From: Gymnogyps californianus
Taxonomy: Eukaryota; Chordata; Aves; Accipitriformes; Cathartidae
Direction: 5' to 3'
DNA length: 64,000 nt
Assembly (NCBI RefSeq): GCF_018139145.2
Contig: NC_059478.1
Location: 32,983,001-33,047,000 of the forward strand
Shown: positions 12,316 to 23,625 of the stretch, piece after piece
How positions within the stretch are numbered: position 1 is the first letter of the stretch
How the letters are laid out: the number at the start of each line of letters is the position of its first letter
Notes under the pieces: model-generated
What the model saw: the letters and a program-made list of their open reading frames with translations, nothing else
Databases searched by the model: none
What the model was told of the DNA's origin: nothing
Position numbers and translations under genes: made by a program

Positions 12316-13749
12316 CCCAAGTTGTTGGATGCTGTGCTGATGGATACCGTACAAATTCTTACGGTAGATAGATATAAAAATTGATTATCCGAAAAAGCCT
12401 GTTGTTAACTTTTCTAGCACTGGTGTATAATAATGCCTAGAGCGTCAGGGCAAACAAATGCTTAGAATATTTAAGATACACATATATCTTGTGTCTTGCC
12501 ACCTTTTCATGTAAGCTGACAGCTTACAAATGTCTTATTGAACTGTATTACTTAAAATTGGGCAGATACTCCTGGGGAACAATTTTCTACATTTGATCAG
12601 TCTTGCAAAACAGGCTGTAGGCATTTGTGACTGCTGGTATATTCATATTTTAAATAATATATTTTATGTAAGAGTTTTCCCATGTCTTATCCTGTCTGAG
12701 GAGTATACTTTTTTTTTTACCTGGGCATACTGAAGGGTGACTGGTTTTATTCTGAAGCATTTAAACTCAATAACAACATCTATGGACTTTACTAGATGCT
12801 TTACTAATTTATTGTGGCAATGTGGTATTTAGACCACTGTGTAAGTGAAGTTTGCCAGTACAGTTAAAAGAAATTAGAGACACCATCATTGCTAAATCAC
12901 TTTACCATTCAAAGAAGAACTGTAAACATATGCATTCATTTAATTATAATAGTACCAATTATAAGAGAAATTGTAATGCCGAGAGTAGTAGCTTTTATGT
13001 GATCATAATAATGGCATATATTTATCTTGGTTTGGCAAGTTAGGTCTTTCTTTAATAGTTGGCTTTGCTTAAATAGAATGTGGTTTGTTAAAACCCACAC
13101 GAACCCCCACACCCTTCCATTTGATATTGCCCAAATAATGAACAATAATCATGTGGTATAAATGATTAATGTATACATGGCTTAGCAAGTATCTTTGAGG
13201 TTTAGAAAGTGTTTTTATTTTCATTCTTGCACTGGACCAAGCTATAGCCCAATTACATGTTATTCTTTGGTATTGGATAGAAAATCTTTTTGCTTCGGTA
13301 GAAGTGATAGGAACTTGAAGCCTGAGTCCGCTCTCTTCCGCTCTCTTTGAAGTCGATCGGAATTTCAGAGCCAGCCTCCGGAGAAGCGAGCCCATTGTTT
13401 CTGGGGCAGTTTGCTTTGTGCGTGTTATCTGCTAAATCACAATTTAATGTCACATTTCAAAACAGCCCCTGTAGGAGAGCCAAAGACCCGCGTTCTGCTC
13501 CTGAGCAATTAATACAGTCCACGCGAGGAACACCCCACGGAGGAAGATGTAAGAAGTCTTCCAATTATCCTCTCCAGCTAAAATAATCTCACTCGGCAAC
13601 GCGTACGGCAGCGTCTTTTAACTTGCGTGTGCAACTTCCAGACCGAAGTTTACTAAGTTCTGTATCTCAGTTTTATTTACATCTGATTTCTTTGGAGCCT
13701 AATCAGTCCCAGTGATAAAAAAACCAAACAAACTCTTCCCTTTCAAGAT
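12316..13749. other. AT-rich intronic stretch, partly enhancer-like
   Basis: Mostly low-GC DNA. The section 12920-13060 has ATGCATTCATTTAATTATAA and further TAAT/ATAA cores and no repeat signature, so it may be a conserved regulatory element. No gene is seen. Confidence 0.4.
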
Positions 13750-14090
13750 TAATTTTTAAAGTGTCAGCCGTACACGACTATTTTCAACAAGATTACCCCA
13801 CGCAAATGAAGGGTGCTTTATCTTGTGCGCCACAGCGAGCGGCACAATGTTGTCACCGCGCCGCAGACAATGCCACCCATTTATAAGAGGATTCAAAGAG
13901 TTAAAAAAACGCATTACTTGAAACTTGATATAAAACCTGTGGCCAAAGCAGGCTATGGGCTGGAGCACTTGATTATTCTTTTATCAATAAATAAGAGTGG
14001 CATACAGTTAATTTCAGCACTGTAATTGAGCGGTGCATTCTGGGAAGCTGCAAAGCACTGTAAGATGAGGAAATGTTTTAGAGACTAATC
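13750..14090. promoter_or_regulatory. Enhancer-like block with ZNF143-like half motif
   Basis: The sequence combines CpGs (GTTGTCACCGCGCCGCAG), HOX/CDX-like TTTATAAG and TTTTATCAATAAATAAG, and GCATTCTGGGAAG at 14034-14046. The last resembles the reverse complement of the TTCCCAGAATGC half of the ZNF143/STAF motif. No transposon signature is present. Confidence 0.3.
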
Positions 14091-14479
14091 ATGAGAAGAA
14101 AGGAGCCTTTCATAGCCCTTATGATGCTGTTGTCAGAGCTAAAGGCAGATAATGATTCAGTAATAATGGCACATTGTGAATATTTAAGCTGAAAAGATTG
14201 GGACAAAATGAGCAGACATTGTTGGTTTGCTAAACCGAACAGTTGGTCTTTGGGCTCCAAAACTATCTACAACTCAAATTTGGGGCTCAGAAGTTGCAAA
14301 ATTAAAAAAGAAAGATGTTTCCAGGACGCTCGGCTGGCACAGGGGTTGTGCGTGGAGCCTGCACAGGGCCTCTTCACTTACTTTTGAAATCTGAAATTGA
14401 TAGTCAAGGTTTTTTTCACTACTCTCTGAACTGACAAAGTACAATACGCTGCAGACTGTGTAAATCTCCCTCCATTTAG

Positions 14480-14660
14480 GTGCCAGAAGAAATCACTTCA
14501 GAAGAAAATCAGTTTTAGTAATGACCTAAAATATTAAATATAAAATGGAGAGTGTCATATTGCAAATAAGTAGACTCATTTGCATTTTGTCTCCGGGGCA
14601 TTGGTAGCGCTATAAAGAGACATGCAGCTGAATTTATGTACATTGTCTTTTTTCCTCATT
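14480..14660. promoter_or_regulatory. Paired octamer (POU) motif region
   Basis: ATTGCAAAT (14559-14567) and ATTTGCAT (14578-14585) lie in inverse orientation 10 bases apart, followed by GCGCTATAAAGAG. ATGCAAAT and its reverse complement is the POU (Oct) factor site, so a POU-responsive element is plausible. Confidence 0.35.
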
Positions 14661-15649
14661 ACTACATTCTGGATCTGTTAGTTGTCTTTCTTTAAACATC
14701 TGTTAAATGCAGTTTCATGAAGCCATACGTTCCCATATGTTTGGGAACCGTATCAAAGCGTAGAGCTTTTGGCCTCCTTTACAACCTTTTGTCTCGGAGA
14801 AAAAGGTGGATGAGCTCCGGGGCCGGATTCTGCTGAAGCCGAGGGCCAGAAGCACTGTTGCTTTCAGTAGGAGCCAGATAAGTTTTTGTAAAAATGTAAA
14901 GACCAGCACTGATAGGGACAAAGAACATTTCAGCCCTGGACCTTGGTATGTATACTTCAACAGATTTTTAATTTTTTTTTAAGAAAAAGTGCAAAATTAA
15001 AAAAAAAAAAAAAAAGCACCAAACTTCTGAGGCTCTCAGGGCAAGTTTTACTCTCCATAATTTTCTACATGTTAAATCTTGGAGAATTCAGAAAGTTTGC
15101 CTGCGTGAGGATGGGCAGGAGAAACTGTCTCCTGCACTTTCACAGGCACAGTAAGCACTAATTTATTATTATCTTTACAATGACATAAACTATTCCAGTT
15201 CTTGTATTTCTTTTATAGAAACACTTTTCATTTGTACTTTCACACAAAGGAGAATAAACTAACTCCTGCATCTATACATCTGTTTTTCCTTGAGCAAAAG
15301 CAATTACTTACAATAAACAGCTTCAAAACTTTAATCAAAATACAGTTAGAAAAAGTTTATCTTTTTGCAAAATTATTTTTAAAAACATGCTTCGTGTTTA
15401 TAGTAACACTCGTTTTTATCCATATGCTTTAAATCTGTGTATTTACTTAGCTAGGCAATATTTTTAACCTTTTTTTTCAAGTCTTTATTTTTAATGAAAA
15501 GTTTCTTACAAAGTCATTTATATATTAAGAAAATTTAAAATCCCAGGACCAGGTCCTCCTCTAGGGAAAAGAAGCATTGCTGCAATAGTCCACAGGCGCT
15601 GCAGTTGTCTGCAATAAAAAGAGAAACCCAGTTTCTTCATGCTTTCCAG
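14661..15649. other. Intronic stretch with A/T homopolymers
   Basis: Contains TTTTTAATTTTTTTTTTAAG followed by an A17-18 run near 15000, then strongly AT-rich DNA to 15.6 kb. No feature beyond simple sequence was identified. Confidence 0.55.
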
Positions 15650-15705
15650 GGCCCCAATCCTGCATACTTACGCACTTACTTCACTTAACTACTGGAAATG
15701 AGATC
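15650..15705. repeat. MITE-like relic
   Basis: GGGCCCCAATCCTGCATACT, then TACGCACTTACTTCACTTAAC, matches the arm pattern GGCCC.GATCCTGCAAACACTTACGCACGTGCTTAAC of a short palindromic repeat common in turtles, crocodilians and birds (from memory). Confidence 0.65.
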
Positions 15706-16000
15706 ACCCGCAGCTCTCGTGTGTGCCTCTGCCGTGCCGGGAAGGGAGGCTGCACGGTGGGATCGCTCCCGCTACCAGAGTAAGCTCCGGCAGACCCTGC
15801 CTGAGTCTCTCGTGCCGTTTGCCAGGTAGACAAACTCTCAGTGGCCTGATTTCATAACGGTTTGCCGGGCAGCTTGCGGGCTTGGCACGATGCAGTGCGG
15901 GCATATCAGTGTTTCTGGAGCAGGAGGCCGAGGTGCGGGCAGCGCCTGCGCTCAGGTTGGAGCGGCTCGGGCAAGGCTTTCATTCGGATTTCTATGGTGT
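15706..16000. promoter_or_regulatory. CpG-rich patch
   Basis: About 22 CpGs in under 300 bases at roughly 60% GC, for example GCCGTGCCGGGAAG, GCAGCGCCTGCGC and GGAGCGGCTCGGG. It is flanked by AT-rich DNA. It could be an orphan intragenic CpG island or an alternative promoter. No exon with splice support was found next to it. Confidence 0.4.
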
Positions 16001-17044
16001 TGCCCCCTTCCCATTTCGCTTTGACTTGCCAGTTTGTTACAATTCCCCAGGTAAAGAGCAAATTTTAGTCTGAAGCACTGATTTGATTCAGCGTACTTGG
16101 GTTACGTCTAAGGACTGGTAACTCTGTCCTTAAAGGCTTTCTTTCATTTGCCTTGCAAAGCTCAGCAGTCTCCCTCTGTCTCGCACTACGTACTGGAAGC
16201 GCATTCACGGCGCAGTGTTCAAGTGCATCATCGTCAGATTTCAGCCAGCTCAGACTCGGTGGTAGTGGGATTCAGAGGTCTGATTTGCCCCAGTAACGAG
16301 GTCTGAATCATTAAATGAAGCAGGACTGCTAAATTCAGTGAAGATCTGGCCCACAGATCCTTTGCCAAATGTAGTCAGATCTGGATGCGGAATTTCAATA
16401 TCTCTAGTGTTTGAGTTGCTTTTGATCTTTCTTACCCAAGCGATAAAGAGACAAGAAGAACAGATTAGCGTTGGTCCATCTTAACGGTTAGGAGCCGTGT
16501 TGCAGCTCCAGTACAAATTGCAGCGGCACGTATAATCCATACTAATAGGGCGCTGCAGCAGGGGATTCAAGGCACAAATTTCCCCTTTGCTGCCATCATC
16601 AGAGCCTCCAGTTCACGCCGACAAGAGAAATTCATAATTGTCAAGTGCTCGGGTGACGAAGTCTGTGCAGGACAAACAACAATCCCCGATTTGTTTGTTC
16701 CGCCCTCTCTCTTCCTCCATCCAGGCCATCCGAGTTGTCTGAGAGCACTTCACATGTTGCCCTTGGCCGAGGACGGCTCTGCCTGGAGCATGTCCAACTT
16801 GGCGTGGAGACGTTCTAATAAAGCTCCAAATGATGCTCGTTGCCAGTGAGGAGGGGGATGAGGAAGGTGAAGGAAAAGATGGCGCCAAGGTCATCGTGTT
16901 TTGGCCTGTAGCAACGTGCTTTTGCAGAAAGACACATTTCTCTCCCGATTTTACTCTCAAACGCCGCTCTTAACAATGGTGATGATAATTTCATCAGTGT
17001 CGCTGATACTTGATATTTCTCATTTACATTGCATGTTTCGTCTT
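16001..17044. other. Intronic stretch, partly enhancer-like
   Basis: 16490-16720 is repeat-free, with GCACGTATAATCC, AGGGCGCTGCAGC, TTCATAATTGTCAAG and GACAAACAACAATCC (SOX-like). AAAGATGGCGCCAAGGTCATCG at 16877-16898 joins a YY1-like core (AAGATGGCGCC) to an ERR/NR5A half-site (AAGGTCA). No gene was seen. Confidence 0.4.
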
Positions 17045-17135
17045 CAAGGCTCTTGAAGTAATGAGCTAATCCTCACAACATCCCTGTAAATATTATTCCC
17101 CCCTTAAAGAAACTGAAGCAAGGAAGTTAAGTAAA
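17045..17135 (-). repeat. MIR-like SINE fragment, antisense
   Basis: GAGCTAATCCTCACAACATC, then CCTGTAAATATTATTCCCCC, then AAAGAAACTGAAGCAAGGAA and GTTAAGTAA reads as the reverse complement of the MIR core and 3' region (AATCCTCACAACAACCCTGT...AAACTGAGGCACAGAGAGGTTAAGTAA). Confidence 0.8.
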
Positions 17136-17351
17136 TAATGTATGCTATTTATATTATGATGGCTTATAGGGGTTCTGGTGAAGGTCAGGTCCTCCTTGTA
17201 CATAGACATTATATAAATAAGAATCTATATAAGCAAATTACTCCTTGACCTGATGATTTCATACTTCAAATATACAAAACAAGCACAGAATAGAGGAAAG
17301 GGAGCCCTATCAAAAAACCAAAATTACAAGGAGATTAAATGATTGAACGGA

Positions 17352-17455
17352 GGTAGTGTCTGGAGACTTGGGCTGAAGTCAGCTCTGAATCCCTATCTGC
17401 TGTGTGTATTTGTCCTTTCAGAGATGAGGATTGTAAAGCCTGGATTATTAGAACT
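17352..17455 (+). repeat. Possible MIR-like head
   Basis: GTCTGGAGACTTGGGCTGAA then GTCAGCTCTGAATCCC...TGCTGTGTG resembles the tRNA-derived head of a MIR-like SINE (GGAGACCTGGGTTC...GGCTCTGCC...GCTGTGTG). The copy is very diverged. Confidence 0.4.
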
Positions 17456-17852
17456 TACTTTTACTAGCAGATGACATACTTGCCTTTAAAATGTTAACAA
17501 GACCTCGATTTCAATTAAAACATATTAGTATCAAGGTTTATATTCATTAGGGATGCAGAATTACCTGTGGGTGACATGGGAATGGTAATACGCTCTTAGC
17601 TCTTAAATAGCTTTCGGTAAAGTTTTTGGCTTTCTCTTTTTGGACATCTTTTAACTGCTGAAGAACTGTAGTTAAGAGTCCATTAAAATGAAACTTAGGT
17701 TATTGTCTTAATTTAGCTCACAGCACTTGAAACTTCAGTGTCCCATTTGTGAAACAGAAAGAGGTTTCAGTGGGATGAGGGTGAGCAAGCACATTTTTTC
17801 TGGAACTGAGGAGAATTATTTCTTGTTTCTCATTAACTGAGGCTTCAGCTGA
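17456..17852. other. Intronic stretch, nothing seen
   Basis: AT-rich sequence without a recognisable repeat, exon or striking motif. Confidence 0.55.
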
Positions 17853-18170
17853 CCAAAACACTTAAGCATTTACCGAGCTTTCACCAGAAGTCCCATTGCT
17901 TTTAATGTAGAAGAATTCACCTTTGTCACAACCTCTGCTTAGAGTCAGTGGCATGTAAGCACCAGCTTACAGTTCAGCATGTGTTAATTGTTTAAATATG
18001 TTTAGCCCTTTCCCCAAAGCTGTTGTGAATGTTTAATGCAGTATTTACACTAGCCTTAGCACAAGGACTTGTGCTGTAGGCTTGATGCTTAAACATATAC
18101 TTGCTCTGGAGTATGTGTCAAGTAAGTGCTTCACTTGAATTTTCTGAATTTTTAAATTTCTGTTGGGACT
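17853..18170. repeat. Cluster of MITE-like relics
   Basis: CACTTAAGCATTTACCGAGC with GTCCCATTGCTTTTAATG (17860-17907), AGCTTACAGTTCAGCATGTG (17963-17982), and GATGCTTAAACATATACTTG with GTGCTTCACTTGAATTTTC (18083-18144) all echo one repeat family with ACTTAAGCATGTGCTTAA arms and a CCCATTGACTTCAATGGG centre. Either one element has been broken up or several are nested. Confidence 0.5.
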
Positions 18171-19599
18171 TGACTTGAAGTTTTTAAGAGAAAGCACTTT
18201 TCAAGAATAAAATGTCATTTAACATTTAATAAAGGCAACTATCTGCCTAAACCACAGAGTAACGGCGAAACTGGGAGAAGCCCTGAACATCTGCCGTAGC
18301 TTCTGCGCGGTGGCAGCAGCGCAGGACACTGCTAACACGCCTCTCAAGCGCCCGACTTTTCACTGCAAATGCAAGTTATGGTGTGCTAAGAGCTTAAATA
18401 CTGTAATGAGTACTTACCCCTCAAAAGGAGTACGTGTGGAAAAAATGGCATATTTGGTACTTCAGGAGTTAACAAAAGTAAGGGCAGATCCACTTAGAGA
18501 AAGGCCGGGGGGTGTGTCACTTTTATGTAAGAATTCATTAAAAAATAGAATTAGTTTATTTTAATATAGTTATCTCTTTATTATTTAAAGGAAGAGGTTA
18601 CATGCAGTATATTTGGGGGAAGATTTTATTTAACACTTGGATGCGTTTTGCTCTAAAATGAATGCTTGCTCAAGAGTCTAAGAAGGCTTCATGGGAAGAG
18701 CAAAGCAATCTAAGCCATATGTATTGGGCAGTTTGCCAGTTGTTTGCCAATATGCCCAGGCCACCTGGCTATATATGCAGCCAAGTATGCCATTCTGACT
18801 AGCCAGCTTTAACCTTCAGGCTGCTTCTTTTTCAGCTCTTAGGAAACTCTAAAGCCCTCCAAAGCGCATTGCATTTCCCCCATGCCAGTAGTTTGTGTGC
18901 ATCCAGACGCAGGCTGCGCGGTCGCACTGACCAGACAGCTCGCAGCACCCATTTTCAATGAGTTCGTCTTTTGTCTAGAGAGCAGTTCAGTAGTGTTGAA
19001 CCCGGGCCATAAGATGAGTCTGGAGATAGCAGACTGAAACCTTTACCCATATGCCATAGTTAGACACTTTGACTGACAAGCCACAGTTTTTGTTCCCAAT
19101 ACTGTAGAGACACTGTTTTATGGGTGTGGTTTAGGAAGGATTTCGTTTAATGTAGTTCACCACTATAATTTCTTTTCCCGAGTATTTGCATGAATTGTAA
19201 GAGAAGTGAAGCATTTAGCATAACTCCGGCATTAATGGCATATTGTTTCATTATTGGGGTAATTTATTTAAATGTTTATTCATTAAATTTCACTTGCAGC
19301 CAAAAATATCTCAGCATTCTATTAATCTTTAGTTACATTTTGGGTTGTGGGCAAAGCCTAAAACAAGTACAGTATCCATGGCAGCAATTTAACATTTAGG
19401 AGATATCAGATATAATTAAGCTATTCTAAATATTGAAATTAAGGTAGGAAGAAAAAAAAGATTATATTCAATTCAGTAAACACAGCATGGGAAGTTTTGG
19501 TGTAGCAGCCAGCAAAATCTTTAACTGCATCCAAAGTAAAGGGTGTGCAGTCTGCTGTAATTGTCTTCTGTTTTAATAGAAAGCAGTTCAGGGACGGTA
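18171..19599. other. Intronic stretch with motif-rich parts
   Basis: 18725-18806 has seven TGGC/GCCA (NFI half-site-like) cores, none as a canonical TTGGC(N5)GCCAA pair. 19180-19300 has a consensus octamer (GTATTTGCATGAATTG) and dense ATTA/TAAT cores. The rest is plain AT-rich intron. Confidence 0.4.
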
Positions 19600-20660
19600 T
19601 AACGTGGGGACTTTCCCTCGCTTTATAGCCGTTAATAAATACGACGGTGATAGCTGCCTTTGCAGGCTGGGGAAGGCAGGCATGCTTCTTGGAGACATGT
19701 GCTCTACGTCTGCTTCGCTTTACAGAGGTACGCATATTTTTCGGCGAGCACACGCGCGCTACAAAAACTTTCTGTGCTCTGATCTCGAAGTGGAGCCTGC
19801 GGTTCAGATCGGAAAGCTCTGGGCAGAACTCGCTCAAAATGGCCACGGTTTCCTCCGTTTGCACACCAAAGCCATAAATCTGACACAGCTTCATTTCAAA
19901 AGATCCATGAACCTGAGGGCCTGATATTTGAAACTCAACTTCTCCGTTTGCAGGTGGGATTATTTGTGGAAGTAAGCGAGAGCACGCAGGCATCTTGCTG
20001 CCCGGCCGATCCCCCGTTCAGGTGGCAGCAGGACTTTTTTTTGCAGCCTGCAAAGCCGGGTATGGAAAAACTGACAAACCCCCCCCACCCCCTCCCCTTA
20101 TTTTTTAGGCACAAAATTGAAGATTAAACAAAGGAAGGGAGGTTAAGGCTTTTGAAAAAATTGGGCCCCGAGGGAAACTTTGCCAAGTTTCTCATGAAGC
20201 CCGAAACGAGCAACTTTATGAGGAAAGTTTTGCCGCGCTTGGCTCGCCGCACATTGTTCCCATCGCCCTGAAAGCCAGGCTGCTCCCGCACCGCCACCTG
20301 CGCCCGCTCTGCTCCCCGACAAAGGCGAACCGAGATCAAATGTGGAGCCCACCGGCACTGCAATTTAATCCAGCAGGGTTTGCTGTTGAGTTGCATTGAG
20401 GTATTCTTTGTCCCTACGGGCGTGCTGCCTTTGGGGAGCCAGGCATATTGAATTGCTTTAAATCAGAACCCATACTGACATGTTCCAAGGTATACTTTTT
20501 GAGGAGGCCCGTCTTGGGTTTCCTCCGTTAAGAAACACGTTGCGGATCTGTGACTTATTAGCGGTGCGTCGTAGCTGTAGCCGTGCGACATCGGTGACAC
20601 GTTCAATAAAGGCCCAGAGAAAGGCGCTGTTGCAAATGCACAAAGACAGACATAAAGGGA
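19600..20660. promoter_or_regulatory. Extended CpG-rich region with kappaB site
   Basis: This is the longest CpG-enriched section of the window. The densest part, 20160-20350, has about 15 CpGs in 190 bases (AGTTTTGCCGCGCTTGGCTC, then GCCGCAC). A second dense part at 20400-20670 includes GCGGTGCGTCG. It carries a consensus kappaB site at 19606-19617 and a C-rich tract at 20078-20097. It has long open frames on both strands but no recognised protein. It may be an intragenic CpG island, alternative promoter or strong enhancer. No mapped start site is evident. Confidence 0.4.
19606..19617 (+). promoter_or_regulatory. Consensus NF-kappaB binding motif
   Basis: GGGGACTTTCCC fits the GGGRNWYYCC consensus fully. 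It sits at the upstream edge of a CpG-rich region. Binding is inferred from motif only. Confidence 0.45.
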
Positions 20661-21837
20661 GCGGGAAAGTGTCCCGGTGGGTTTTGCAGTCTGGCAGGTG
20701 AGATGCAGCTGCAGCCTCCCCATCTGTGCTACCTTGGCCTGCTATGGCTGTCAGCGTAGGTAACTCGGGCTATGATGGGAGAAGCAGAGCAGAAATTGAG
20801 ACAGAGAATAAAAATTAAGGTTAAAAGGGAGAATAATGTTCTACAGGCATTTTGGGGATACTAACAGGTCACAAATTTTCACTTTAAACGTTCACTGGGT
20901 CCCATTTTGTGTATTGCACTAATACATGGCTGGACAAATATACCCACTACAGTTTGTATCGTTTGTTTACTCAGCCTTGTATCAATCTGTGGCGATTTCC
21001 ATATAATATTTAATCTAAGTGATGGGCTTCGGGCACCGCATTAATAGTATCTTGCCTATCACACGCTTCACTATTGTAAATCTGTTTGTTGTTTTTCTGC
21101 GTGGGTGCGCGCCGTGCACACACGCATTCTTTCTACATTGTTAGTCTGTTATTGTCCCTTTATTTATTTGGACCCGGTTTTGCTTTCAGATAAAAAGATT
21201 AGTCATAAATAGCAGCTTTGTCATCCGAGAATTTCCAAGCACTTAAATTTTGAAAGGTTGTTCATGAAAAGTTGTTTAAATGGGAGCATTATACCACCAT
21301 ATAATATTTATAATATTAAGTATCTGCAGTTTAGTTTGATTGTTCCTCGCCAAAGCTTTTCTGCGAAAAGGACTGAGAAAAATGAGGACTGTGTATACTT
21401 CATAGCAATACTAGCCTCTAAGGACCAGATTTTTTCTTCCACCATTTCTCACCGTCTTCCTCTTCCAACAAACCTTCCTCCCATCCCAACCACATACTGT
21501 ATTGCAAATATGCAAAAACACTAAAGGCTTAGTTCCCCTCTGCTTGTAAACACAGCGCTCCCATTAGCGGTGAGGCTGCCCATGCCTTTCAGGGGGAAAA
21601 TGGACTCTGAAATGCTTGGGAGAAATAGCAAAGCTCTCATTCATGTGGCTTGGGTTGACAAATTGAACCCACTCTGCTTATTTGCACCTCCATGCCAAAA
21701 AAAAAAAAGTGCTGGTGCGCTGGTCAGAAGTGCAGATGAAGCAAACTAATACGGATTTCCGTGGTCTAATAACAAACAGGGACGTTCGGACGCCGTTGCC
21801 AATTCTGCATGATTGACTGTTAAGTCCAGAGAGACAA
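20661..21837. other. Intronic stretch, enhancer-like at 21.0-21.25 kb
   Basis: 21000-21250 is repeat-free, with ATTAATAG, a CpG/CA-rich GTGCGCGCCGTGCACACACG, SOX-like ACATTGTTAGTCTGTTATTG and TAAAAAGATTAG. A13 lies near 21697. Otherwise no feature was seen. Confidence 0.4.
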
Positions 21838-21905
21838 CCCTGTCCCATTGAAATCAATAGGATTTTTGCCGTTGGCTTTCCTGGGACAAAGATTTCATTT
21901 CCAAT
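21838..21905. repeat. MITE-like relic
   Basis: CCCATTGAAATCAATAGGAT, then TTTTGCCGTTGGCTTTCCTG, then GGACAAAGATTTCA matches the sauropsid repeat pattern CCATTGAAGTCAATGGGAGTTTTGCCATTGACTTCAATGGGACCAGGATTTCA. Confidence 0.7.
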
Positions 21906-21990
21906 AATCCACCACCTGATTTTAGGCATGTCATTTAGTAACTGATTTGCTGCCAATTTACAGGAGAAACTTCCCCTACTGAAGAATATG

Positions 21991-22036
21991 CTCTCCTTTT
22001 TTTTTCTTTTCTTCCCCCCCCCCCCCCTTTTTTTCC
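21991..22036 (+). repeat. Homopyrimidine tract with C14
   Basis: T/C-only run with 14 Cs at 22014-22027. This is simple sequence prone to length variation, and assembly or base-call error is possible here. Confidence 0.85.
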
Positions 22037-23477
22037 ACTGGCTTTACATTTAGTAATAGTTCTTTCACAAAAGATATCCATTTTCCTTTAGGTTTTTTGT
22101 CTTGTTTTGTTCTGTTGGGGGGATTTTTTTGTTGTTTTTGTATTTTACTACATACCATAACATGGGAAATGGTCCCTCCAGGCATGACTGTTTCAGACGA
22201 GGATGTGGTAAGTTGAGGATATATGTTGTTGTGTTGAATTTCATCACGCCTCCGCACATCCTTAAAGCACTGTGACATGCACTGACTTGGAACAGCTAAT
22301 CCACACCTGGTGACAGGCTGCATCACCGTGGCTCAAAATTTCAGCCTCTTCCCTCGTGTACGGGAAGAGGTCATGTTTCCCTTGCCTGCTACAGGATGCT
22401 AACAGATATAATAGTCAGGACAGGGAAACAGAAGGATCTGTTAAAGGGAGTTGTCGTGATAAACAGGTGTGATATTCAGGTTGCTACTTCAGGGAATCTC
22501 GGGAAAGGAGGCTGGTTAGCTGAACCCCAAGCAGATGGTAGGGTTTGTCTTTGCATAAGGCACAGCCTGAAACAAATTTTGACTTGGTTAGACTGAGGCA
22601 AACCAGAGTTGACTTCACAGACTGGTTTAGGACTACGTAACGGAGAATAGCACGAGCTCTGTAACTTGTTAGAATTTTGTGTTTAAATTTTATGTCATTA
22701 TAAAGACAATAACCTTTGAATGAATGCAAATGACTGCAGCATGTTAGACAGCGCTGTCGTGGTTCAGACTCTTTAGGGTGCTGAGGTTCTCCACCTACCA
22801 CAGTCCCAGAGCTTGGCTTACTACTTGGTCTCCAGGTTAGCAGCATGTGACTGCTCACACAGATCTGTACGCAGGTTTGAGAGTTGATACTTAAAAGTTT
22901 GGGATTCACATGCAAATATAAGTCTACGGAGGATCTGTCTGTGAAAAACTTTTGAAGTCAGTAACTTAAACAAGACTTCAAAAAAGAGGAATGAAAAAAC
23001 ATTCTCAAAGTATAAATTAAGGCAAAACATGAAATTAATAAGAATTGAAGGCAAAAATATGTAGCGTGTTAAAATAATAAGTCATTTTGTGCACATACAC
23101 AATTTATTAATTTACAATTGCATTTCTGGAGGCAGTATTTCTGTTCGTAGCTCTCAGTTACTTTAGTATAGGAAAATGTCGATTTCCACTAAAATTCTGT
23201 CAGCATTGATATCAGTATTATCACAGTTATTTATAACCCATATACCAACCTGAATATAATTAACTGTATATAATTTGTAGGGCTTGCCAAATAGCGAACA
23301 GTTATTTGCTACCCAAAGTATTTGTGTAATTAAAAAAATGTCAGCTAGTGTATTAGAAACATTTCATACAGCTGGCTAAATAGTTCAGAATGTATTGGTG
23401 AATAATATATTAATTCACTGATGTATTACATATTGAATAAACTATTTTAATAAGTTAAATTGCATTTGACCCATTAG
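22037..23477. other. Intronic stretch; AT-rich at 23.0-23.47 kb
   Basis: Up to 23.0 kb nothing firm is seen apart from one ATGCAAAT octamer near 22910. 23070-23470 is very AT-rich with many TTAATTTAC- and TAATAT-type motifs and no transposon signature. Confidence 0.45.
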
Positions 23478-23625
23478 AGTTGACTCCAACTCCGCAAAGT
23501 ATTGAGTACCACCTTGAGTCGAAGGGAGCTGAGGGCACTACAGAGGAGGCTTTATCAGGTTGCTAAATATTAGGGCCTGTGAGTAAGGCAGTTAGGTGTA
23601 TGCTTAGGAGCGCTACTGAATGAAG
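23478..23625. repeat. MITE-like relic(s)
   Basis: ACTCCGCAAAGTATTGAGTA followed by GGGAGCTGAGGGCACT...GGCTTTATCAGG resembles the AATGGGAGCTGAGGGCACTCAGCACC...ATCAGGCC family. GGGCCTGTGAGTAAGGCAGT just after it may be a second arm or element. Confidence 0.55.

Noticed and set aside
19439..19993. 184-codon minus-strand open frame, the longest in the window
   Set aside because: No recognisable domain. It overlaps open frames on the opposite strand in a CpG-rich patch, has low-complexity Phe/Leu-rich ends and no splice or start context, so composition explains it.
22014..22027. C14 run, and similar G13 (26309-26321) and A21 (48151-48171) runs, as functional elements
   Set aside because: They are simple homopolymers with no associated structure, annotated only as tracts. 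Their exact lengths may be sequencing-dependent.
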